25,245 nucleotides of DNA, taken from assembly GCA_003344405.1 (NCBI GenBank), contig NOWV01000402.1, positions 1 to 25,245 of the forward strand. The letters are read 5' to 3'. Of the stretch, positions 1-9,400 are shown one piece after another (positions within the stretch are counted from its first letter, which is position 1; every line of letters starts with the position of its first letter). Made by a program: the position numbers and the translations under genes. The notes beneath the pieces were generated by a model, which saw only the letters and a program-made list of their open reading frames with translations, had not been told where the DNA came from and made no database searches. Source of the stretch: Trichoplax sp. H2 (lineage: Eukaryota; Placozoa; Uniplacotomia; Trichoplacea).

Positions 1-20
1 AATTTTCTCTTCTGCTATAG

Positions 21-397
21 ATGATATTTATATTCAGCTTGGTAAATTATGGGCCGGCTACATACGGCAACAATGTTCCTTTTCCATGGTGGGGAGAACT
101 TGTTGGCTGGATAATGATAGGATTAATTATATGTGCTATCTTTATTCCGGCAATTTACAGTTTATGTATCACGCCAGGAACACTAAAAGAAGTAATTATT
201 GACATATGTTTGATAGTTTAACTCTAGCATTTTTTGTCATAAACGAAACTTAAATTTAATTTTTTTCGACTATTTAGCGATTTAATAAGTTGGCGTTTGT
301 TCCTGAATCGAAAGATGAAATGGAAAAGATCATATTGCCGGACGATATCGAACTTAAAGATGCTGGTCATAGACCAGTCTCTTATTATTATTTTTAA
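21..397 (+). CDS. Gene A: SLC6 Na+/Cl- symporter, 3' end only (last two coding exons)
   Basis: Two exons, 21-191 (57 codons, phase 0, after a TATAG acceptor) and 278-397 (39 codons plus TAA), joined across an 86-bp GT-AG intron. They encode the end of TM11, the extracellular [10 protein letters not shown] segment, TM12 and a short cytoplasmic tail ending SYYYF. The FPWWGE-x-x-GW motif and the following hydrophobic helix are typical of the SLC6 C-terminus. Both exons are identical base for base to exons 12 and 13 of gene C (13494-13664, 13751-13870), and the intron differs at one base. The remaining exons lie to the left of the window. The ATG at 21 is an internal Met codon directly after the acceptor, not a start. 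The last two exons are open and undamaged, so A may be functional, but this cannot be judged from the fragment. Confidence 0.88.
363..377 (+). repeat. Short inverted repeat at the end of gene A coding sequence
   Basis: CTGGTC-ATA-GACCAG is a perfect 6-bp stem with a 3-nt loop, about 20 bp before the stop codon of gene A. The same element is at 13836-13850 in gene C. It is the first of three inverted repeats at the shared 3' end. Confidence 0.6.
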
Positions 398-420
398 TCT
401 GTCGCATTGTGTGTTAGAAC

Positions 421-442
421 GGATACAGCAGTACCTGTATCC
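421..442 (+). repeat. 3' UTR hairpin of gene A (8-bp perfect stem)
   Basis: GGATACAG and CTGTATCC pair perfectly around a 6-nt loop, 24 bp after the stop codon. An identical copy is at 13894-13915. Whether it folds in the transcript is an inference. Confidence 0.6.
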
Positions 443-500
443 TACATTAGATTAGATCTACTTTCCATATAAGATTGTTTGTACTTCATTTAAGTTAGAT

Positions 501-537
501 CAGGGACTTCTAAGAGAAATCCTCTTAAAAGTCCCTG
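501..537 (+). repeat. 3' UTR hairpin of gene A (16-bp stem, one mismatch)
   Basis: The left arm CAGGGACTTCTAAGAG (501-516) and the right arm CTCTTAAAAGTCCCTG (522-537) are reverse complements except at one position, around a 5-nt loop. It lies about 104 bp after the stop codon and is repeated identically at 13974-14010. It is among the strongest inverted repeats seen in the window. It could be a 3' UTR structure or a transcript-end element; the sequence alone cannot decide. Confidence 0.65.
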
Positions 538-2119
538 GCTTGATTTGATGCCTTCAACTAAAGCGGTGATTATTTTCAAACTTGAATATTGTGATTTTAC
601 AAAACGCTATTAGTATACCAAAGATAACGGCATTTCTTGTTCTCTGTATATTATAGCAGTTTACCTAATGTCGATAATGATTTTCTGTGGTATACAAGTG
701 TTACGATGCGTAAGCTCGTCCTAATGAAGATTCCTTTTTAGTTCGTTAGTCGGTTAGATAGTCAACTAGTTTTTCAATTGATATTTAATTGTAAAGACTA
801 TAATCTTGGGTGCCAAGATTCCTTCAGTAATAAATGATAGTAAATCTCTGACTATCTCGTCTACATCATCTGTGACGCTATAATTATACCATAGTATTCG
901 GTCGTTGGAACTGAATTATTTGGTGATATAGCTAATCTCGCCTCTTTAAGTTAGTAAGTGGCGTTCTCCGCAAGGATTGGCGTGTGTAGACTACTTTGTC
1001 ACTAGTGGTGTGTGACAACAAGTAAGTAATTTAGCTCATTAGTAACAATTTACAGATACTGCATCTCATATCTCATGACTTATTATCCAAGATATGAAGT
1101 TAGTAACATCACATTTCAACTAATATTATTTAAAGTATATTTTTCGGGATTTAAGAAATAGTGACTATCTAAGGGCATTTATAACTTGGTGCATTTAAGC
1201 ATCGATTTAATATGTGTTTGCTAAATCGAAATAGAGCCTATGAGCATAACTATTTAAGCTTAATATAATACCTTAATAAAAGCAATATTAATAACGTTCA
1301 TAAATATGCATCCTCCTTTGAGTATTAGATCTTCAAGTTTGTAAAGACTTGAAAAGAAGTTATGATGCTGATGTAATTCAGAATGTCCTCGAAGATGGTA
1401 AAATTAATTTGCCGATGTGTATACTAAACTATTTATGCAAATCAGATCACAAGAACAACATCAATTTTCTTTACAGCAACATTACTATCACAAAATAAAA
1501 TTACTGCTAACTTTATAATTATGACTTTAAAAAAAATTCAAATTTGCTTAAAAATCCTCCATAGATAGTCAAGGATTGGTTAACCTGATTATTATAATAT
1601 ATCGTACTAATAGCTATTAATGGTGAAATTGAAAATTTATAGAAAGAATGTAGTCACTTTTGTCGAAATGGGAAATTGTATTCATCAATGGATTATAAAT
1701 TTAAGATTTTTACTGGCCAATGTGATTAAGTATCTTAAAGGATTTACAGCTAATGTGAGCTGGTTGTGTATATTTTCTGTTATATATCAGAATAGCGGGA
1801 AAAGCTTAATCCTTTACTATGCCTATTCATGACGCAAACTTATAAGATACTATTCGATTAACAATTTTATGAGTTATGATTGCCAACTATAGTAATTTCA
1901 GCCAGTTACAATGGTAACATGGAATGCAGTAGCTCCAGAAAGTGGAATACTCTAGTTTGCTATGCTTAAATGTCTACTTATTGCAGAACCTAAGATATCT
2001 GTCTAATGTAGATAGGCTGAGGTTTGGTAAATGTGAATAATAAACGGAAATATTTTTTAACTTACTTCGAATGGTTGACTAAAATAACATCCTTTATTAT
2101 TTCGATCATACAGTGAACT

Positions 2120-2510
2120 TGATAACCATCAGATAGAATTTAATCCTAAACTTCGATGACTGTTCATTCCTAATATCGATAATATTGTATTACTGCTTCC
2201 TGATAAATGATTAGCTCATATTTTATTGGCTTCATTAGCATCCGTATCATTAGCATAAGATAACAGATGATTACATTATTGCTTGTAGATTAATAAAGGC
2301 TGGATAGTATTACTCAATTAAACAGAGAGCATAAATTTAGTCAATTTAGCGCAATCTTTGATAATTCTTTAACGCATACAGTGATCTAGACAGCTATTAG
2401 ATCGATGATAATGCTAATTCTTGAGGATCGTCTATTCCTAATATCGACATTATTGTGCTATTGCTTCCAAATAAACGATTAGCTCCTATTTTTCGACTCG
2501 TTATGGGCCA
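2120..2510. repeat. Diverged direct repeat, two copies about 267 bp apart
   Basis: The stretch near 2162-2235 (CCTAATATCGATAATATTG, then TTCCTGATAAATGATTAGCTC) recurs in diverged form at 2429-2500. The homologous spacer after gene C also has both copies, near 16218 and 16477, about 259 bp apart. The internal duplication therefore predates the duplication of the spacer. Confidence 0.6.
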
Positions 2511-3179
2511 TTGACGTTAGTATAACAGAGCAGAAGTTGAAACTGTTACTTTTAGAGTTATAAACGCTGAATATTATTATCCACTTAAATATAGCATTAA
2601 TTAGTCAGTTTAGCGTAACCGTTGTTATATAACCCTTTCACTTATGTAGATCTCTTATGGTTGAAAATAGTCAAGATTGAAATTTTATATAACTTGATCA
2701 ATAATAATATTGTGTTGGAAAGACCGTGAGCTAAAGAATAGTTTAAGAATTCAAAGTTTATTGCTAATGTCTTTGCACTATTGCGGACCGCTAATTGATG
2801 TTTAAGTATAGACAACTTCGAAACTATTGACAATAGCTCGGTTGAATTGAACAGTAATTTGCTTTAAGCGCTTGGATATTAATGGATCATGATATCCAAT
2901 GGAATAATCATTTATTGTTGCTCCTAGTTATTAATTGCAGTTGGAAACAGTCTGCTGCCATCATGTGATCATTTTTTGGTGAGATCATCGAGGTAAATTC
3001 AATTTTAAGATGAGGTCATTGTGTCTTTTAGGGTTTGATACGGAAATATTGAACTTTAAATAGCTACTACCAGTCAGTTTAAGTTGATTTATTACCTAGC
3101 AAAGTTTATTTCTTCTTCACAACACTAAAAACAGTCAGTCAATACATTCTGTAAACTAAGACAGAAATAGCGATTCAAT

Positions 3180-3375
3180 ATGACTGTCCCGTCAGAGCAG
3201 AAAGAGAATATCGACCTGGAAAACGAGAACATCTCTGATACTAGTGAAAATAGCGATGACAGCAAGCGCGGTAGTTAGGATAAAAAGATTGAGTTAACAC
3301 TATCTTGTATTGGATATGCAGTTGGATTTGGTAATTTGTGGAAATTTCCAAATCTTTGTTACGATAATGGAGGAG
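3180..3375 (+). pseudogene. Relic B: orphan SLC6 first exon with a premature stop
   Basis: Read from the ATG at 3180, this aligns throughout with exon 1 of genes C and D: an acidic N-terminal tail of about 30 residues, then the TM1 region ending in CYDNGG and a split Gly codon at a GTAAGC donor. The Trp codon of the conserved Arg-x-x-Trp latch is TAG at codon 33, so translation stops before TM1. Other changes hit invariant positions: the TM1 gate Arg of WRFPY is Lys, the Tyr is Asn, and the FFLSC motif reads LTLSC. Nothing resembling exons 2-13 occurs between 3376 and the start of gene C. What is seen is a dead 5' fragment of a tandem copy. The rest was probably lost by deletion, which is an inference. 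Sharing SCIGYAVGF with C makes it slightly closer to C than to D. Confidence 0.85.
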
Positions 3376-4701
3376 GTAAGCTTGCATTGTACGTGATCAG
3401 AAATTAGCCAACTAGCTCGTGATTTCTTGACGGTATGATCCTAGTGAATCATAATAATTTTGCAAACTTGAAATTTTTACTAACTCTACATTCCTATTGT
3501 TAAAGACAAGAGACTTGAAATTAAAATAAACTAGTATTATGAATTTGTCTATTAACGAAATAATTGCAAGCCGCTTGAGTAAGGGCAATAATTTTAGTTA
3601 TAATTGTGGTATTCTTTTAAAGTAGCACCTCGACGCTGCATGCTTATATTTGAAAGAAAAATACTTTTATGTTACAAATCACCTCTGAAACCTAAATTTT
3701 TCGTTGATTATTTAGTGAGTGATCAATATATTAAATAAGCACAGTATCTTAATATCATGGTCAGACGTTACAGCTACGTATATAACATAAAATTCAAGGA
3801 TAGCACATCTTTAATTCTACTTTATACTACTCCAATCATTTTACCGATTGGTCTAAACGTAACTAAATTGCTACGGGAGTCCAATGTTCTAAGCATTTTA
3901 TCAGGAATAAGATACTCGATATATACGCTTAGGCAGTAGAAAATTTCTACTAAATGTATTCTAAGTCTCAAAGAAGCTACCAACAGCTGGAGTAGTATTA
4001 TACGCTTTATTATCATAAACGAGCAACAGCCTAGGGTAACAGCAAAAGAAATTTTTCCTAATCTCCCACACTATTACGGCAATACTTTAGGAGAAGATAA
4101 AACTGACGAATTTGGATGAACTATCGGATCGAATAGTGACAACTCGGCAGAAATATTTTTTTAACAAGGTTTTCTTAAAGTCAATCAAAGCTAATTATTT
4201 AAACAGTACTAGAATTATTCAGTAACGAAAGTATAAGTCGTCACTAAAATTGGCGGTTAAATCTATAAAAGTCAGTAACGTATTTTATCCAAAGGCTAGC
4301 TGTTGCAAATCTAAATTTGCAACGACGAAAAATAAAAATATTACAGGAAACTAATACTACGAGACTATTATTAGGTTTTTCCTCCCCAATATCTACCTAC
4401 AGTGCGACTCCTAATGTTGACGATCTCCTATGGTCAGGAGAAACAGTGACACCATCAGTCTCTCTTAGACAAACCTTGGCCTAAACTTTATCGAAAAATC
4501 AGTCAATTTATTCTAAATTGAAATAAACATTAATTATGAGTTTATAGATAATATTATACAACTATGCAGTTATATATTAAAAACACGTAAAACATTAAAC
4601 CTAATAGTGCCACAGTTTATAATAGGATAAAAGACGAACCCTCGACTTGCTTTATGTTAGAAATTACTTCTTGATACTGATACAGCGTCATTTTTGCCTA
4701 A

Positions 4702-4998
4702 TTAGTGATGTTTCTCTTCAGATTATTTCATGCAATTGGTAATACTGTCGATGCAATCAATAAGAAACTGAAGAACCTGCTAAGATATTTAAGCTATTTT
4801 CGGCTGGTTAGTAGTGTTTATTTTCAGATTATTTGGTTTAATTCATAATACTGTAGATGCGATAAGTATAATAAAAAGCTGAAAAACTTGCTAAGATAAT
4901 CAAGAAAACTTTTAGCCAATTAATTAGTAGTGTTTATCTTCAGAATATTTGATTCTATTTATAATACTGCAGACCTGCTAAGATATTCAAGACCTTAA
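4702..4998. repeat. Three diverged tandem copies, about 106-116 bp each
   Basis: Copies begin near 4702, 4808 and 4924. Each starts with a TTAGT-x-x-TGTTT-like core followed by CTTCAGATTATTT or a close variant, then AATACTGTxGATGC and CTGCTAAGAT. The third copy is shortened. Recognised by eye. Confidence 0.7.
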
Positions 4999-5430
4999 TG
5001 GATAGAACCATTTACGCCAGCTATGTTGTACAGCAGCTTATTCATGTATATTGTACTCGTACTGATATGTATTCAATAAAATATATCGTAACAGCTATTC
5101 AATAGAATTTTAATCCATCGGTCATGAATGACTGTTTTCATGATTGGCAGGTAATAAAAACCCTGTATACCACACCTAATATTATTTGCTTATTGATGCC
5201 TAATTGAATGTAATATTTTGCAGCTTTTGTCCTATAGAAATCTTTTTCACCAAAGGTAGCTCTTACTGTACATCAACATTTTCATCGGCGTTAATCTTGT
5301 GGAAAGTACACACATATCACTCAATGTTTACTCTATTTTGATATTAGCTCTTCTTAACGGAGATGGACTACAACTTGAACGGAAATCCTATTTCTATTTC
5401 TACTGTTGTTTTATTGCACTAAAATAAGCA

Positions 5431-5990
5431 AGATAGTTGCAGGTTAGACTCATATAGCGCTTCGTTAGAATACTAGTAATATCTTCTACAAACCGATGCA
5501 TTATGAAGTACAGTCTGGAAAAGAGTTACCGTTTTGCTGATCGCCTTTAGAGATAGTCGTAGTTTAGCCTTATACAGTACTTAGAGTGGAAGTAAATATC
5601 TTTCACATACCGCTACATTTTAGAGTACAGTCTCAAAAATAATTGCCATCTTCCTCGTTATCTTTAGAAGAACTTTCGATAGAGTATCGTATATCCTTTA
5701 GCATGAGAGATCCGTCAAGCGTAAAATGTGTTCACAACGTGATTTGTATATCATACTATTACTATTACTATACTATTTCCTAATTAGATCAAGATTATCA
5801 CCGTTAGCTTGGCTTCATCTACTGCTTCATTGGATAGGTAATAACTATCCGTTAGATGCATCCTACAATGTGGCATTAATTGATTCCATTACTGATAGCC
5901 GCAGGGTAGCTATACACCAACTGGTATACAGTATCTTATAAACTTTAGAATAAGAGAATCCGCAATCATAAAATGGGTTTGGGGGGATTT
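5431..5990. repeat. Diverged tandem repeats, about 120-bp unit, about four copies
   Basis: The core GATAG-T-x-GxAGxTTAG-like sequence recurs near 5431, 5553, 5678 and 5894, and GTACAGTCT recurs at 5508 and 5625, 117 bp apart. A GAGA-TCCG-(about 8 nt)-AAAATG element recurs at about 5706 and 5954. The last copy runs straight into the G-rich motif at 5975. Confidence 0.55.
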
Positions 5991-6012
5991 GGTGGGGTTT
6001 GGTGGGGTTTGG
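5975..6012 (+). other. G-rich repeat with guanine-quadruplex potential upstream of gene C
   Basis: Four G-runs of at least three lie within 33 bases: GGG 5975-5977, six G at 5981-5986, GGGG 5994-5997 and GGGG 6004-6007. The connecting loops are 3-7 nt long, and a GGTGGGGTTT unit is repeated exactly twice. This fits the usual G3+N1-7 quadruplex pattern on the + strand, the sense strand of gene C, and stands out in very AT-rich surroundings. It lies about 460 bp before the gene C start codon. Confidence 0.75.
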
Positions 6013-6468
6013 TCTCTTGTTTTGGTTTATAAACAACAGGTTCCATGCCGTACGAATATCCTCTTTGATGTTTCTAGAGAAAGGACCACTGGTCGCCATA
6101 CTGCTTTCTGAATAATAGCCCTGATTGAGTAGAACTGCCTTGTTTTTTTAAGGTAATTATATAATTGGCTTAAGAAGTCCGTTTATAAAGGTCAAAATAG
6201 ACAATATAGGGCTCAACAATTGCATCTTATTGATGGAAGTGCATCTCATTAATATCTCTTATATGGGCCTAGGATAAGATAATAGCAACAGTCCTTCAGG
6301 CTGCGTCGTTGAAGCGAGATTGAGCAAAAATATTACATCCAAGATTAATTTGATGTCCAATCTTTCGCTAAAGATACTCCATCATAGACGGTAGCTGAAG
6401 CTTGATTAATTCTAGTTCAACATAGAAGACTCTTTAAATTCCAACCACAAACCCTAGTTTCCAATAAA

Positions 6469-9400
6469 ATGTCTTCCCAAGAGCATATTAACGTAGACGC
6501 AGAAGAAAAACAAAACCTCAATGCTGACGATGGAAATACTCCGGTGAAACGAGATAATTGGGACAAAAAAGTCGAATTTTTTCTATCTTGCATAGGATAT
6601 GCTGTTGGATTTGGAAACTTGTGGCGATTTCCATATCTTTGCTACGATAATGGCGGAGGTACGTACTTATTTTTATAAATCACTGTTGACTAAATTGTCT
6701 AGCTTCTGGGAATCGTAAAATATGACTGTACGAAATAGGATTGGAGGACATTGTTATTATTAGTTAGATCACAACTGGCCTCTTTGCATAGACTAGTTAT
6801 GGAACACATGTAGATGATGTAGTATTAATGAAAGTATAAATTATTGCAACAGCTGGCCCCCAAAAATGGATTAAAATCGATTCATGGCAATACAGTAAAG
6901 CATCTGAAACAATATGGATCCAAATCATGAAGCTATAACACCGTGCTAGGAACTTTGATTGCATGGATATGATTGCTGAGGCATGTTGCCGCTCTTTTAC
7001 TGTGCTAACGCAAATACTGAATATAGTGTTGCAGTTAAATCTGCTCTGAGTTTGTGTCATAAAATTGGATAAATCACATTCAATCTTTCGTTATTTGACC
7101 AATTATGAAATCTTATCCATAAAATACCGTCATGCTATTGCAAAAGATTGAAAAGCATCCATTTGTAATTTTACACGGATGGAAAATTTCAAGACTAACA
7201 ATAATACGCTATAATTCAGAATCAAGTTTTGCGGTACAAACTTTCTAGTTTTACGCCAGTAGTTTCACACCTTGAATAAGTTTGCTGTCTATCAATTTGT
7301 CATTAGGAATGGAGTACATAGAAGAGAATGTAGTTAGGCTATTACATTAGATCAGCTATGATGCACAACTATCTCAGTATTCCCAAACTGACCGACTCAT
7401 CTGCTATCCGTAGGATATTATTCATATCAATAGTTATGATTAGTTAAATTACTTCGAGTTTATATTTAATTTGGTTAAAAGTAACTAATTTGAAGTTGTT
7501 AGCCGATGATTTAAGCAACGTGAACATTAACTTTCATCTTAAGGAAAAGCAGAGTTTAATTAATTTTTATATTATAATCAGTACCAAAACAGAGGATCAA
7601 GTTGTTTCATTAGTATGCTAATAATTGTACTTCGTTCGAATTTGCGTTTAATTGGATGAAGAGCAACTAGTTTGAAGTTGTTAGCCGATGATCTAAGTAA
7701 CGAGTCCATTAAATTGCATCTTAAGGAAAAGTAGGGTTTAATTTTTATGTTATAACCAGTACCAAGACAGTGTGTCAAGTTGTGTTATTATCATGTCAGT
7801 AATAACTATAATTGTGCCTAGTTATATTTATGTGTGATTAAGTGGAGAGTAACTAATTTAGAGTTGTTAGCTAAAAGTTAGAGCAAAAAGAATATTAAAT
7901 GGCATCTTTATTTAAAATTTATGCTTAATTTAATTAAGAACAACTAGTTTGAAGTTGTTCTTAGAAGACTTGAGCAATGAGAACATTAGGTGGCATCTTT
8001 AGGAAAAAGTAGGGTTTAATTTTTGTATTATAATATATGCAATATATATATAATCAGTATCAGAACTGCGGGTCAAATTGTATTATTAGCCATTCGACTG
8101 CGGTAAAATCAATGTTATTTCCACGATCAATTTTCATCAATATATCGAGTGGTTATTATCCACCAGTGAATCATAACTGTTTCTATATACGAGAAAGGTC
8201 AATTAAGTTTACTTTGTCCAAACCCTTACTGGGCGTAGGCAATAATATCTGATTTAATTGTGTTATTTCTCACCTTCGCTTCGGGGAGCGTTGATCACAA
8301 TAGAATCTAATTCCGTTGTTTTATTGATGAAAATTCTCATTAAGAAATCCCTCCCATCCTTCCGATGTCTTATATTTAGAGTTTAAAGATTTTTTCGGTT
8401 TAGTGCATCATTTTCAAAAATTCTTCCCATGATATTGAAATATGAAGGACTGCAGTCGATTTAGAATCTTACTACCGATAAAAACTAATGTCATGCCTTC
8501 TAGAATGGCCATTGAAGGCTTCAATTTTTACGGAATATTTAATAAATCCAATTTGTTTATAATTATTTAACATGATATTATACATTCTCTTATTGGATGC
8601 CTTTACCGTAATAAAGTCCTAATTTAGTTCTATTTCTGCTAATATGCTTATTGCAAAGCTTACGCCATGTTAGAATCGAGCTGATTCAGCTACATTAATA
8701 TCTATTCACTGTTAGAAAGGGATTTACATTGCAATAAAGTACCATTGAGTAGTCCTGCTGCCAATATATCGTCGACCGGATAGGAGAGTTTTATTGATGA
8801 TCCACTATAACTAATACTTGCAGCTATAGGATTGTGAATTTACCTATCCAATTGTTTAAAATTGTCATAGACAAGAATTCTGTTGCTAACCAATTAATCC
8901 AATTTATTTTATTAAATACAAATAGTGTACATTACCGCAGTTGATACTTTCGCCTTGCTTCATATCGCTGATAGAATTAAATATCTTAAAATGATAGACC
9001 GACATCTTCCATTTCTTGTCAACTACTTTTAGCAAGAATTATTTACAGTTATTTCAACAGCAGCAATAGAATACTTGGCTAATCTTATAATATTACATAT
9101 CATACTGATCGACTGCATTTGGAATTACACTACTTTAGCATCAACACACGACATATTACATGTACTACAGTGAAATTATTTGAAAAATAGGTTTACTACG
9201 GGCCCAATGAATCACCATAATATCGTTTTTAGGATTAGATTTCTTACAATGATACGCCAAGATCTTTCATTTCTTGTTTACTACTTCTGATAAGAAATAT
9301 TTACAGCGGTCTCGGCTATGGCAACAAAATACTTAACCCAAATTTATACTTTGTTCGAACAGACAACAAAACGTACAATGCTATCGAAATTATGTCTATT

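Larger units (their letters stand above)
1..586 (+). repeat. Near-identical duplicate block, copy 1 (with 13474-14059)
   Basis: Aligned base by base at a constant offset of 13473, this block differs from 13474-14059 at two positions only: 203 (C versus T, intron) and 414 (T versus C, 3' UTR). There are no gaps. It covers the last bases of an intron, two exons, one intron and about 190 bp of 3' UTR and flank. Identity collapses from 587 on, where the two spacers are still recognisably homologous but heavily diverged with indels. The left boundary is outside the window. Confidence 0.95.
398..3179. other. Spacer between gene A and relic B, homologous to the spacer after gene C
   Basis: No coding potential is seen. 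After 586 the sequence is diverged from 14060 onward but alignable in blocks. About 591-700 matches 14064-14167, 1030-1500 matches 14180-14660, 1560-2040 matches 14720-15210, and 2120-2510 matches 16180-16560. About 320 bp (roughly 700-1020) is present here and missing downstream of C, while about 960 bp downstream of C (roughly 15220-16180) is missing here. AATAAA occurs at 829-834 and at 1275-1280. The second has a counterpart at 14430-14435 and is a possible but unproven poly(A) signal. The rest, 2640-3179, shows nothing I recognise. Confidence 0.7.
3376..6468. other. Non-coding stretch between relic B and gene C
   Basis: No SLC6 exon remnant or other gene is recognisable. It contains two families of diverged tandem repeats (4702-4998 and 5431-5990), a perfect 9-bp inverted repeat with a 4-nt loop (GTTGCAAAT at 4302-4310, ATTTGCAAC at 4315-4323) and the G-rich motif at 5975-6012. 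The promoter of gene C should lie near its right end, but no core promoter motif is clear enough to call. Confidence 0.6.

Noticed and set aside
21-221. A small separate protein starting at the ATG at 21 (and at 13494)
   Set aside because: The ATG follows a splice acceptor and continues TM11 of an SLC6 protein. The frame runs into intron 12 after a GTAATT donor.
3757-4016. Overlapping open frames on both strands after relic B as surviving gene B exons
   Set aside because: Their translations share no SLC6 motif (no TM2 FLIPY, no EL2 PLPW, no TM6 QIFFS), and the overlap on opposite strands is typical of chance frames.
5975-6012. Interstitial telomeric repeat
   Set aside because: Only two exact GGTGGGGTTT units, no TTAGGG or related animal telomere repeat. 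The quadruplex-type description is safer.
6797-7060. An 87-codon minus-strand frame in intron 1 of gene C as a transposase remnant
   Set aside because: I looked for Tc1/mariner-like or other transposase motifs and could see none. There are no flanking terminal repeats.
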